This document shows, in pieces, positions 1-7,809 of a DNA stretch of 64,000 nucleotides. The first letter of the stretch is position 1. Each line of letters starts with the position of its first letter. The notes under the pieces were generated by a model. It was not told the DNA's origin. It was given only the letters and a program-made list of their open reading frames with translations, and made no database searches. Source of the DNA: Pelomonas sp. SE-A7 (GTDB lineage: Bacteria; Pseudomonadota; Gammaproteobacteria; Burkholderiales; Burkholderiaceae_C); assembly GCF_030345705.1 (NCBI RefSeq), contig NZ_JAUASW010000001.1, positions 496,001 through 560,000 of the forward strand, written 5' to 3'. A program made the translations under genes and the position numbers.

Positions 1-1
1 T

Positions 2-295
2 GCCCAGATCCCGGCCAAGATCTACGAATACCTGCGGGCTGGCCGGCCCATCGTCGGCCTGACCGACCCAGCGGGCGACACCGCCGGCGTGCTGCGCGAG
101 GCGGCCGTTCCGGACATCGTGCCGCTGGACTCGGCCGAGGCGATTGCCGCGGCTTTGCCCGGGCTGGTGGATCGCTGGCGCGCCGGCTTGCTGCCGCTGC
201 CGCGGCCCGAAGCGGTGAAGGCGGCTTCGCGCCTGGGGCGCGCCGAGGCCATGGCGCGCCTGTTCGAGGAAGTGGCGCTGTCGCCTTCTCGCTGA
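2..295 (+). CDS. glycosyltransferase, C-terminal fragment (5' end outside window)
   Basis: Only the last 97 residues are present; the open frame runs in from the left edge. It contains the segment IPAKIYEYLRAGRPIVGL followed by GDTAG, which is the donor-nucleotide-binding end of GT4-type glycosyltransferases. The same stretch (VPAKLYEYFRARRPILAL, then GDTAG) occurs near the C-terminus of the complete glycosyltransferase at 13897-15180, so the two are paralogues. It is the first member of the rightward arm of the polysaccharide locus. The acceptor sugar and linkage cannot be told from this fragment. A GTG at 89 could start a 68-residue frame, but the homology extends upstream of it, so that start is not real. 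Confidence 0.85.
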   Translation, partial: AQIPAKIYEYLRAGRPIVGLTDPAGDTAGVLREAAVPDIVPLDSAEAIAAALPGLVDRWRAGLLPLPRPEAVKAASRLGRAEAMARLFEEVALSPSR

Positions 296-401
296 GGCGG
301 CTGGCGGCGAAGCGAGAACCATCGCACGGGGATGGCGGCCGGGGCCCGCGTCGCCTGTCCCGGGCTCCAGGGCGGCCATGGGCGCTCGTTATAGTGCGGG
401 G

Positions 402-1253
402 ATGGCCCTGACCGCCCGCCTCAAGAACACCGTCAAGAAAGAACTGAAGTCCCTCCGGCGCCGGTACATGGACCGCTTCCACGCGTTCACGCCGGAGCAG
501 TTCCAGGCCGCCCTGGCAGGGCTGGGCGTGGCAACCGGCGATGCGGTGCTGGTGCACAGCTCCTTCGATGCCTTCGAGGGTTTCCAGGGCAAGGCCAATG
601 ACGTGATCACGGCCTTGCAGGCCCGGGTCGGCCCCGACGGTCTGCTGCTGATGCCGACCATGGGCTTCACCGGTTCGGCCATCGAATGGGCCCGTTCCGG
701 CACGCTGTTCGACGTCAAGCGCACGCCTTCGCGCATGGGCCTGGTCAGCGAGCTGTTCCGGCGCACGCCCGGCGTGGTGCGAAGCGTCCATCCCACCCAT
801 CCCATCGCCTGCTGGGGCCGCGACGCCGGCCTGGCTGCGCAGGACCACCACCTCAGCCGCACGCCCTGCGGCCGCGGCACGCCTTTCGAATTCCTGTCGC
901 ACCAGCGCGGCAAGATCCTGCTGCTGGGCACCGGCCTGGGCGTGCTGACCTACTACCACCACCTCGAGGAAATCTTCGAGCCGCGCTGGCCGCAGAGTCC
1001 GTTCACGCAGGAAGTCTTCGAATTCAAGTCCAGGACGGCCGACGGGCAGGTGCTCGAGACCCGCAACCGCCTTTACGAACCCGCGATGTCGCGCCGGCGC
1101 AATCTGCAGAAGCTGGAGCCGGCGATCCGCCGCCAGCCTGGTGGTTGGCGCGAAGCGCGCATTGGCCGCCTGCAGCTGATCCTGCTTGACGTGCCGGCAG
1201 TCGATGCGGCCGTGGGCGAACTGACCGACCAAGGTATCTACTGCTATGACTGA
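402..1253 (+). CDS. AAC(3)-family acyltransferase of the polysaccharide locus
   Basis: 283 residues from ATG 402; an ATG at 378 in the same frame would add 8 residues, and neither has a strong ribosome site. Hallmarks of the aminoglycoside 3-N-acetyltransferase fold are visible: VLVHSSFDAF near residue 50, HPTHPIACWG near 129 and CGRGTPFEFL near 155. Family members transfer an acyl group from acyl-CoA to an amine. In exopolysaccharide clusters such proteins are thought to acetylate amino sugars rather than antibiotics. The stop overlaps the start of the FkbH-like gene by 8 bases, so the two are translationally coupled. The substrate is inferred from context only. Confidence 0.8.
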   Translation: MALTARLKNTVKKELKSLRRRYMDRFHAFTPEQFQAALAGLGVATGDAVLVHSSFDAFEGFQGKANDVITALQARVGPDGLLLMPTMGFTGSAIEWARSGTLFDVKRTPSRMGLVSELFRRTPGVVRSVHPTHPIACWGRDAGLAAQDHHLSRTPCGRGTPFEFLSHQRGKILLLGTGLGVLTYYHHLEEIFEPRWPQSPFTQEVFEFKSRTADGQVLETRNRLYEPAMSRRRNLQKLEPAIRRQPGGWREARIGRLQLILLDVPAVDAAVGELTDQGIYCYD

Positions 1254-3153
1254 AGCCGCAGCACGTCCCGCGCCGGCCGCACCCGCTGCCAGGCCCGAGG
1301 GGCGGGGCCAGATCCAGGCCTTGCTGGCCGAGGGCCGCCTGCAGGCGGCTGTTGAAGCTGCCCGGCTGCTGCTCAACGAGCAGGGCACGCCGCTGAACCA
1401 GCGCTTCGTGCGCCAGCAGGCCCAGGCCGTGACCACGCCCGGCCTCAAGCCGTTCAAGCTGGCCCTGCTGTCCTCGTTCTCGATCGAGTTCATTCACGAT
1501 GCCTTGATCGCCCAGGGCTTTGCAAACGGCCTGGCGGTCGAGATCTACCAGAGCGGCTTCGGCCAGGTGCGGCAGGAGATCCTGAACCCGGCCAGCGGCC
1601 TCTATGCCTTTGCGCCCGACCTGACCGTGCTGGCTGTCGAAGGCGAGGACTGGCTGCCCGAGCTCTATGCCGGTTTCATGGACGCCGATCCCGGCTCCGA
1701 CCAGCTTGCCCAGGCCACGACGCGCTGCCGCGATGAGATTGCCGAGCTGGCCCGTCAGTTCCGCAGCCGCGCCAGCAAGCCGCTGCTGGTGCACAACTTT
1801 GCCCAGCCGGCCCATCGCAGCGCCGGCATCGCCGACGGCCGCCTGGCGGCTTCGCAGCAGGCCCTGCTGGCCGGCTTCAACCAGGGCCTGGCCCAGGCGC
1901 TGACCGAGGTGGTCGACTGCTATGTGTTCGACTACGCCGCCCTGGTCAGCCAGCAGGGCGCCCGCCACTGGTACGACGCCCGGATGCGCCTGTACGCCAA
2001 GGCGCCCATCGCCTCGGCCATGCTGGGCGCTCTGAGCCGCGAGTACATGAAATACGCCCGGGCCTTCACCGGCCTGAGCAAGAAATGCCTGGTCCTGGAC
2101 CTGGACAACACGCTGTGGGGTGGCGTCATCGGCGAGGACGGCCTGGACGGCATCCAGCTCGGTGCCAACTACCCGGGCAGTGCCTTCGTCGAATTCCAGC
2201 GCGCCGTGCGCTCGCTGGCCCAGCGCGGCGTGATCCTGGCGCTGGCCAGCAAGAACAATGCGGCCGATGTCGATGCCGTGTTCGCCCAGCATTCCTTCAT
2301 GCAGCTCAAGCCTGAGCAGTTCGCGGCCTCGCAGGTGCATTGGGAGCCCAAGGCCGAATCGCTGAAGCGCATCGCCAGCCAGCTGAACATCGGCCTGGAG
2401 CACATGGTCTTTGTCGACGACAACCCGGTCGAATGCGAGCAGGTGCGGCTCGAGCTGCCCATGGTCACCGTGATCCAGCTGCCCAAGCGGCCCGAGGCCT
2501 ATGTCGACGCGCTGCTCGAAGAGGGCCTGTTCGACACGCTGGGCCTGTCCGACGAGGATCGCCGCCGCGGCGCGCTCTACCAGCAGCGCGCCCAGGCCGA
2601 GAGCATGCGTGCGGCCAGCGGCGGCAGCCTCGAGGACTACTACCGCAGCCTGGACATGGTGCTCAACGTTGCCCCGGTAGACGCCGCGAGCATGGCCCGA
2701 ACCGCCCAGCTGACGCAGAAGACCAACCAGTTCAACCTCACCACCTTCCGCTATTCCGAGGCCGATGTCGCCGAGCGCATGGCCGACGAGGGCTGGCTGC
2801 TGCTCACCGTGGGCGTGCGCGACCGCTTCGGCGACAACGGCATCGTCGGCATCGTGATGGCCCAGCAGCAGGGCGACCGGCTGGAGATAGACACCTTCCT
2901 GCTGAGCTGTCGCGTGATCGGTCGCACCGTCGAGACCGCCATGCTGGCCCAGCTCTGCGAGGCGGCGGCCCAGCGCGGCCTGGCGCGCCTGAGCGGCCAG
3001 CTGCGGCCCACGGCCAAGAACCAGCCGGCGCGCGACCTGTTCGAGCGCCACGGCTTCAGCAAGCAGTCCGAGGACGCCGAAGGCAACAGCCGCTGGCAGC
3101 TGGACCTGGGCATCTCGCCCATCGCCTTTCCGGACTGGTTTGTCCGTGGCTGA
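1246..3153 (+). CDS. FkbH-like HAD-superfamily protein
   Basis: 635 residues. The HAD phosphatase core is clear: CLVLDLDNTLWGGVIGEDG near residue 283 (motif I, DxDxT) and HMVFVDDNPVE near 387 (motif IV). The preceding ~230 residues resemble the N-terminal region of FkbH/HAD-IIIC proteins, and the last ~130 resemble a GNAT domain with a closing ARDLFERHGF motif. Known FkbH proteins dephosphorylate 1,3-bisphosphoglycerate while loading a glyceryl unit onto an acyl carrier protein. A carrier protein gene follows 44 bases downstream, which fits that role. Loading of a C3 unit for polymer decoration is inference. Family identity is secure, the exact acyl unit is not. Confidence 0.88.
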   Translation: MTEAAARPAPAAPAARPEGRGQIQALLAEGRLQAAVEAARLLLNEQGTPLNQRFVRQQAQAVTTPGLKPFKLALLSSFSIEFIHDALIAQGFANGLAVEIYQSGFGQVRQEILNPASGLYAFAPDLTVLAVEGEDWLPELYAGFMDADPGSDQLAQATTRCRDEIAELARQFRSRASKPLLVHNFAQPAHRSAGIADGRLAASQQALLAGFNQGLAQALTEVVDCYVFDYAALVSQQGARHWYDARMRLYAKAPIASAMLGALSREYMKYARAFTGLSKKCLVLDLDNTLWGGVIGEDGLDGIQLGANYPGSAFVEFQRAVRSLAQRGVILALASKNNAADVDAVFAQHSFMQLKPEQFAASQVHWEPKAESLKRIASQLNIGLEHMVFVDDNPVECEQVRLELPMVTVIQLPKRPEAYVDALLEEGLFDTLGLSDEDRRRGALYQQRAQAESMRAASGGSLEDYYRSLDMVLNVAPVDAASMARTAQLTQKTNQFNLTTFRYSEADVAERMADEGWLLLTVGVRDRFGDNGIVGIVMAQQQGDRLEIDTFLLSCRVIGRTVETAMLAQLCEAAAQRGLARLSGQLRPTAKNQPARDLFERHGFSKQSEDAEGNSRWQLDLGISPIAFPDWFVRG

Positions 3154-3197
3154 GGAAATGGCCGCATCAATGAATTTCTCAATCGGAGTCCTGAAGC

Positions 3198-3434
3198 ATG
3201 TCTAAGAACGTCGAGCAGACCATCAAGGAAGTGATGGCCGTGGTGCTGAACATCGACGCCAACGCGATCAACGACGACACCTCGATGGACAACACGCCGG
3301 GCTGGGACTCGGCCAACCACATCAACCTGGTGCTGGCCCTCGAGGACGAGTTCAGCATTTCCTTCGAGGTGGCGGAGTTCGAGCTGATGCGCAGCTATTT
3401 CGACATCGTCGGCGTGGTCGGAGCCAAGCTGTGA
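3198..3434 (+). CDS. acyl carrier protein (partner of FkbH-like protein)
   Basis: 78 residues, acidic and all-helical as expected of an acyl carrier protein. The phosphopantetheine-attachment serine is in GWDSANHINLV (around residue 39), a variant of the usual DSL motif with Ala after Ser, as seen in carrier proteins paired with FkbH-like enzymes. A good ribosome site (GGAG) lies about 10 bases before ATG 3198. The stop overlaps the GTG start of the MaoC-SDR gene by four bases (GTGA), so translation is coupled. It probably holds the acyl unit acted on by its neighbours. A second, unrelated-looking carrier protein lies at 17529-17777. Confidence 0.88.
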   Translation: MSKNVEQTIKEVMAVVLNIDANAINDDTSMDNTPGWDSANHINLVLALEDEFSISFEVAEFELMRSYFDIVGVVGAKL

Positions 3435-4666
3435 GCAGCAGCCGGCCCCAGGCCGCCGAGCTCGGCTTCGACGACATAGAGATCGGCCAGGTCTTCGAGC
3501 TGGAGCGCAGCTTCAGCGCAGAGGACGTCCAGGCCTTTGCCGCGGTCAGTGGCGACCACAGCCCGCTGCACGTGGACGCCGAGTACGCCTCCGGGACCGA
3601 GTTCGGCCGCTGCGTGGTTCACGGCATCCTGCTGTCCTCGCTGTTCTCGCAGCTGGTGGGCATGCGGGTGCCGGGCAAGCATGCGCTCTACCTGGGCCAG
3701 GACCTGACCTTCCGCCGGCCGGTGCTGGTGGGCGAGAGCATCCGCGCCATCGCCAAGGTCACGGCCAAGAGCGAGGCCACCAGCACCCTGGTGCTGAACA
3801 CCGAGATCCGCAGCGCCGATGACAAGGTCGTGGTGATGGGCACGGCCAAGGTCAAGGTGCGCGACCAGGTTCGCGAGCCTGCCGCCGCGCCGGTGGTTGC
3901 CGCTCCCGTGGAACCGGGACAGGTGCGCCGGGTCGCCCTGGTCACCGGCGCCTCGCGCGGCATGGGTGCCGAGATCGCCCGCACGCTGGCCCGCCGCGGC
4001 TATGCGGTGGCGGTGAACTACTTCAGCAGCGCCGACCGGGCCGAGGCCGTGGTGAGCGAGATCGTGCAGGCCGGCGGCGTGGCCGCGGCCTTCCAGGCCG
4101 ATGTGCGCGATGCCGCGGCGGTGCAGGCCATGACCGCCCAGGTGGTGGAGCAGCTTGGCACGCCGACCGTGCTGGTGAATTCCGCCGTCGGTGAATTCGC
4201 CAACCGGCCTATCACCGAGCTGCGCTGGGCCGACTTCGAGGCCCACCTGGACTACCAGCTCAAGGCCGTGCTCAACACCTGCCAGAGCCTGCAGCCGCTG
4301 ATGAAGGCGGCCGGCGGCGGTGCCATCGTCAACCTGCTGTCCCAGGTCGTCGGTGGGGCGCCGGCCACCGGCCTGGCCGACTACGTCAGCGCCAAGACCG
4401 CACTGCTGGGCCTGTCCAAGGCCATGGCGGCCGAATGGGCCGACGACGGCGTGCGGGTCAACATGGTGTCGCCGGGACTGACGCGGACCGAGATGACCCA
4501 GCATTACCACGAGCGCATCTTCAAGATGGAAGCGGCCCGCACGCCGCTCAAGCGCATTGCCACGACGGCCGATGTGGCCAACAGCGTGGCCTACCTGGCC
4601 GGCGACGACAGCGCGTTCATGACGGGCGTGAACGTGTTCGTGACCGGCGGACAAACCATGATCTGA
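3431..4666 (+). CDS. MaoC-like dehydratase fused to SDR oxidoreductase
   Basis: 411 residues starting at GTG 3431. Residues ~10-145 are a hotdog MaoC domain with the hydratase motif FAAVSGDHSPLHVDAEYA. A Pro/Ala/Val linker (~148-168) leads to a short-chain dehydrogenase with TGASRGMG (~171) for NAD(P)H, Ser in NLLSQVVGG and the catalytic YVSAK near 318. MaoC enzymes hydrate or dehydrate enoyl thioesters, and FabG-like SDRs reduce 3-oxoacyl thioesters, so the fusion could do two consecutive beta-carbon steps on a carrier-bound acyl chain. Its overlap with the carrier protein gene supports this. The two activities are more often on separate genes. The substrate is unknown. Confidence 0.88.
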   Translation: MSSSRPQAAELGFDDIEIGQVFELERSFSAEDVQAFAAVSGDHSPLHVDAEYASGTEFGRCVVHGILLSSLFSQLVGMRVPGKHALYLGQDLTFRRPVLVGESIRAIAKVTAKSEATSTLVLNTEIRSADDKVVVMGTAKVKVRDQVREPAAAPVVAAPVEPGQVRRVALVTGASRGMGAEIARTLARRGYAVAVNYFSSADRAEAVVSEIVQAGGVAAAFQADVRDAAAVQAMTAQVVEQLGTPTVLVNSAVGEFANRPITELRWADFEAHLDYQLKAVLNTCQSLQPLMKAAGGGAIVNLLSQVVGGAPATGLADYVSAKTALLGLSKAMAAEWADDGVRVNMVSPGLTRTEMTQHYHERIFKMEAARTPLKRIATTADVANSVAYLAGDDSAFMTGVNVFVTGGQTMI

Positions 4667-4680
4667 GCAAGGGGCGGCGA

Positions 4681-5943
4681 TTGAGCACCGGCAACACTTC
4701 CATCAAGAACAAGCTGCGAGCCCGCTACTGGGCCGCCTCCCACCTGTTCGCCGAACTGAGCTCGCTCTGGGCACCCGGCCGCGGCGCCTTCCGGACCGAG
4801 GTTTGGCGCAATCAATGGCGCTTCATGACCGGCGCTGTCCGACCGGTCAATGGAGAGACCGAAGAGCGCGCCCGTGCTGCCGTGGACTGGATCCTGCGCG
4901 GCCAGGCGGCGACGCCGGACCACGGCGTGGCCCTGGGCTACTTTCCCTGCGACAACGGCGGCAGCGGTACCGGCTGGCGCGTGTCCTATCCCGAGACCAC
5001 GGGTTACATCATCACCTCGCTGCTGGCCTACTCGAAGCTGAACGGTGACCCGGCCGCGGCCGAGGCGGCCCTGCGCATGGCCCACTGGGAGGTCGACGTG
5101 CAGATGGCCTCGGGCGCGGTGCAGGGCGGCCCGGTCTGCGCCCCCGACAAGCAGACGGCGGCGGCCTTCAACACCGGCATGGTGCTGGACGGCTGGTGCT
5201 CGGCCGCCGAGCAGACGGGCGACAAGAGACTTTTCGACGCGGCGCGTCGCGCGGCCGACTTCCTGGTCAATGACCTGGATGAAGAGGGCTACTACAAGAC
5301 CAACGGCGCCTTCGTCAGCAGCGGCGAGATCAAGACCTACACCTGCCTCTGCGCCTGGGCGGTCTACCGCTTCGGCGTGTTGAGCGGCGAGGAAGGCTAC
5401 AAGGCAGCGGCCTTGCGCTCGATCGAGGCGGCGCTCAAGCAGCAGCAGGCCAATGGCTGGTTCGCCCACAACTGCCTGACGCATTCCGAGGCGCCGCTGA
5501 CCCACACCATCGGCTACACGCTGCAAGGCGTGCTCGAGGTGGGCCTGTTGGCCGGTCGTTCCGATCTGGTGGACTCGGTGCGGCGCACCCTCGACAGCCT
5601 GCTGCCCCAGATGAAGGCCGACGGCTTCCTGGCCGGGCGCTTCGACGCGACCTGGGCGCCGACCGCGCTCTGGTCCTGCCTCACCGGTTCGGCACAGGTC
5701 GCTGTTGTCGCCTACCGCCTCAGCCAGCACCTGGGCGAGGCCCGCTATGCGGAGGCCGCCGACAAGCTGGTGGACTATCTGAAGGACCTGCAGCTGACCC
5801 GCTCGGAGGATCCGAACGTGGTTGGCGCCATCGCCGGCTCCTTCCCGCTGTTCGGCGCCTACATGCGCGCCGGCTATCCGAACTGGGCGACCAAGTACTT
5901 CCTGGATGCACTGATGCTGCAGCAGGCGCGGCGCTCGGCCTGA
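4681..5943 (+). CDS. alpha/alpha-toroid protein of the polysaccharide locus
   Basis: 420 residues from TTG 4681, chosen because AGGGGCGG lies about 5-12 bases upstream and the first in-frame ATG (4825) would remove conserved-looking sequence. No signal peptide is visible, so it should be cytoplasmic. The sequence is a series of helical hairpins with repeated aromatic/Gly turns (for example GYFPCDNGGSGTGWRVSYPE, GWFAHNCLT, HTIGYTLQGVLEVG), the look of (alpha/alpha)6 barrels such as glycosidases, epimerases, lyases or terpenoid-cyclase-like proteins. I cannot assign a reaction. It is co-oriented with the MaoC-SDR gene (14-base gap), so a role on the saccharide is likely. Confidence 0.72.
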   Translation: MSTGNTSIKNKLRARYWAASHLFAELSSLWAPGRGAFRTEVWRNQWRFMTGAVRPVNGETEERARAAVDWILRGQAATPDHGVALGYFPCDNGGSGTGWRVSYPETTGYIITSLLAYSKLNGDPAAAEAALRMAHWEVDVQMASGAVQGGPVCAPDKQTAAAFNTGMVLDGWCSAAEQTGDKRLFDAARRAADFLVNDLDEEGYYKTNGAFVSSGEIKTYTCLCAWAVYRFGVLSGEEGYKAAALRSIEAALKQQQANGWFAHNCLTHSEAPLTHTIGYTLQGVLEVGLLAGRSDLVDSVRRTLDSLLPQMKADGFLAGRFDATWAPTALWSCLTGSAQVAVVAYRLSQHLGEARYAEAADKLVDYLKDLQLTRSEDPNVVGAIAGSFPLFGAYMRAGYPNWATKYFLDALMLQQARRSA

Positions 5944-5947
5944 GCCT

Positions 5948-5965
5948 GCCCGCCGGCCGGCGGGC
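5948..5965. repeat. 18-bp perfect palindrome at a convergent gene junction
   Basis: GCCCGCCGGCCGGCGGGC reads the same on both strands. It sits in the 32-base gap between the converging genes ending at 5943 (+) and 5976 (-). RNA from either strand could fold it into a G/C-only hairpin. No T-run follows on either side, so it is not a standard intrinsic terminator, but it could pause or protect transcript ends. Confidence 0.5.
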
Positions 5966-5975
5966 CGCTGCCGCC

Positions 5976-7703
5976 TCAGGCGGTGCCCGGGTTCACCAGG
6001 CCCACATGCCGCGCATAGGTCTCAAGCACCGCCAGCACATGCTGGCAGTCGCGCAGGCCGGTGGCATGCGAGAGCGCGGCCAGGCCCACGCCGGTGGTCG
6101 AGAAGGCCTCTGACGGCTTGGCGGCGGCCAGCGCCTGGACCAGCTTGCCGGCCACCGACAGCCTTTCGCCCAAGGGCACGCGGTGGCTGCTGTCCTTGGC
6201 GGCCCATTGGTAGCTGCCGACATCGGCCGAGCTGATCGGGCAGGGCACGTGTCCGGGGTAGGTCTGCCAGGGCGTGCTGCGCGCAAACGCCGGCAGGCAT
6301 TCGAACCACTCGGCGTACAGGCGGTGCAGGATGCCCTGGCGGGCCGGCGTCGCCGCAATGGCCTTCAGGAAGGCCGCGTCGTAGAACGGCGTCAGCAGCT
6401 CCAGGCCATGCTGGTCTATGGTCTCGAAATGCTTGAACAGGTGACGGCGCTGGTCGTTGAACAGCAGGAACAGATAGATCTGCCGTCCCACGTCCTTGCG
6501 CGGGTAGCGCTGCATCTCGGCCAGCACGGCCGCATGCAGCTGAGCTGGCAGCTCGCGGGCCGCCAAACGTGACATCGCCTTGGTGGGCAGGGCGATGCGG
6601 TTGAACGTCATGAAGTAGCGCGTTGCCGCGTCCAGGCCCTGTTGCTCGGCGATGTCGAGCATGGCCTCGTCCATGTAGACATGGCCCAGGCCCACGCTGC
6701 CGCCGTCGCCCGACCAGATGAACTGCCGGCGGTCGACGTCCAGGGATTCGCGCTGCTCCAGCCCGGTCTTGGCGGCCAGGGCCAGGAACGAGAAATTGGG
6801 GAAGTTGCCGCCGGCCAGGCAGTGCAGGCTCAAGCGCGGGCCGATGGTCGCGGCCAGTTGCTGGGCAAAGATCTGGTCCTGCGAGGCGCTGGCGGAGAAG
6901 TTCAGCGCCTCTATGTGCCTGTCACCTTCCAGCAGCGTCGCCACGATGGAGCGCGAGTCCATGCCGCCGCTGAGGAAGCTGTAGACATTGCGGTCCTGGC
7001 CAGCTCGAAGGGACACGGCCTGCTGGAACAGCTGGTACAGCTCGGTGGTGCTCGGTGGCGGCTCGGCCTGCGACCAGTCGTAGTAGCGCTGCAATCTCGT
7101 CTTGCCCGAGCGGGCACTCAGCACCTCGCACTCACGCAGGATGCTGATTTCGCGGTAAGGCGTGCGTTCGGCCAGTGGGAAGGCGAAGGCGCTCAGTTCG
7201 GCCATGCCCAGCGGCGACAGGCTGCGCCGCAGCCAGCCGAGGTTCTCGAGGATGCGCTGCGCGGTGGCGAACACCAGCACGCCATCCTGCACCGCGTAGT
7301 AGAGCGAGCGCAGGCCTATATGGTCGGTGGCCAGGGTCAGCGCGTGCTTGCCGGGCTCGTAGTCCACCAGGGCAAAGGAGCCGCGGCAGCCGGCCAGCAG
7401 CTCGAGATTGCCCTGCCTCAGGGCCTGGCCCAGCCGGGCGGTCTGTTCGGCCCGCGAGGGCGGGGCATCCTGGAGCAGCGGGTCGCCGGCCAGCTTCAGC
7501 ACGCCTTGCGGGCCCTCGCTCCAGCTGCGTTCGGCGAAGGCACCGGAGTCCCAGCTTTCAAGGCAGAAGCCGGGGGCTTCGTAGCGCTGTCGCTCGCCAC
7601 GTTCGTCATCGCGGCTGCGCAGGTTTCGGCGGAGGTCGTCCGCCAGGGCCGCCGGTATCCGGGCCGCAGCGTCCAAACAATAAGCACCGGCGAAGACAGT
7701 CAT
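5976..7703 (-). CDS. asparagine synthetase-like ATP-PPi protein lacking the glutaminase cysteine
   Basis: 575 residues. The C-terminal half carries the ATP-pyrophosphatase signature FLSGGMDSRS (~residue 243), as in asparagine synthetase B. The N-terminal half keeps the Ntn-hydrolase layout (FALVDYEPGKHALTLATDHIGLRSLYY), but the protein begins MTVFAGAYC instead of Met-Cys-Gly. The Cys2 nucleophile that releases ammonia from glutamine is therefore missing. It may use free ammonia or another amine, or act as an adenylating amide ligase. Exosortase-type loci often contain an asparagine-synthase-like amidotransferase. This one lies 106 bases after the flippase gene and is the last gene of the leftward arm. 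Confidence 0.82.
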   Translation of the reverse strand: MTVFAGAYCLDAAARIPAALADDLRRNLRSRDDERGERQRYEAPGFCLESWDSGAFAERSWSEGPQGVLKLAGDPLLQDAPPSRAEQTARLGQALRQGNLELLAGCRGSFALVDYEPGKHALTLATDHIGLRSLYYAVQDGVLVFATAQRILENLGWLRRSLSPLGMAELSAFAFPLAERTPYREISILRECEVLSARSGKTRLQRYYDWSQAEPPPSTTELYQLFQQAVSLRAGQDRNVYSFLSGGMDSRSIVATLLEGDRHIEALNFSASASQDQIFAQQLAATIGPRLSLHCLAGGNFPNFSFLALAAKTGLEQRESLDVDRRQFIWSGDGGSVGLGHVYMDEAMLDIAEQQGLDAATRYFMTFNRIALPTKAMSRLAARELPAQLHAAVLAEMQRYPRKDVGRQIYLFLLFNDQRRHLFKHFETIDQHGLELLTPFYDAAFLKAIAATPARQGILHRLYAEWFECLPAFARSTPWQTYPGHVPCPISSADVGSYQWAAKDSSHRVPLGERLSVAGKLVQALAAAKPSEAFSTTGVGLAALSHATGLRDCQHVLAVLETYARHVGLVNPGTA

Positions 7704-7809
7704 TGGGTATTCCGCATCGATGGCGTGGATGGCGCGATTGTTCTACAGCCCACGACGCCAGGGCCCGACAGTTTTGCGTCGAAAGTGGCGTATTGCATTG
7801 CTGCGCGCG

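Noticed and set aside
402..1253. Reading the AAC(3)-fold protein as an aminoglycoside resistance gene.
   Set aside because: It is embedded in a polysaccharide operon, overlaps the FkbH-like gene and has no mobile-element context. Family members in such loci act on other amines.
1024..3051. A 675-codon open frame on the minus strand opposite the FkbH-like gene.
   Set aside because: Its translation is low in complexity and His/Gly/Gln-rich with no recognisable domain. It is the reverse-frame echo expected in very GC-rich coding DNA. The plus-strand frame has clear HAD motifs.
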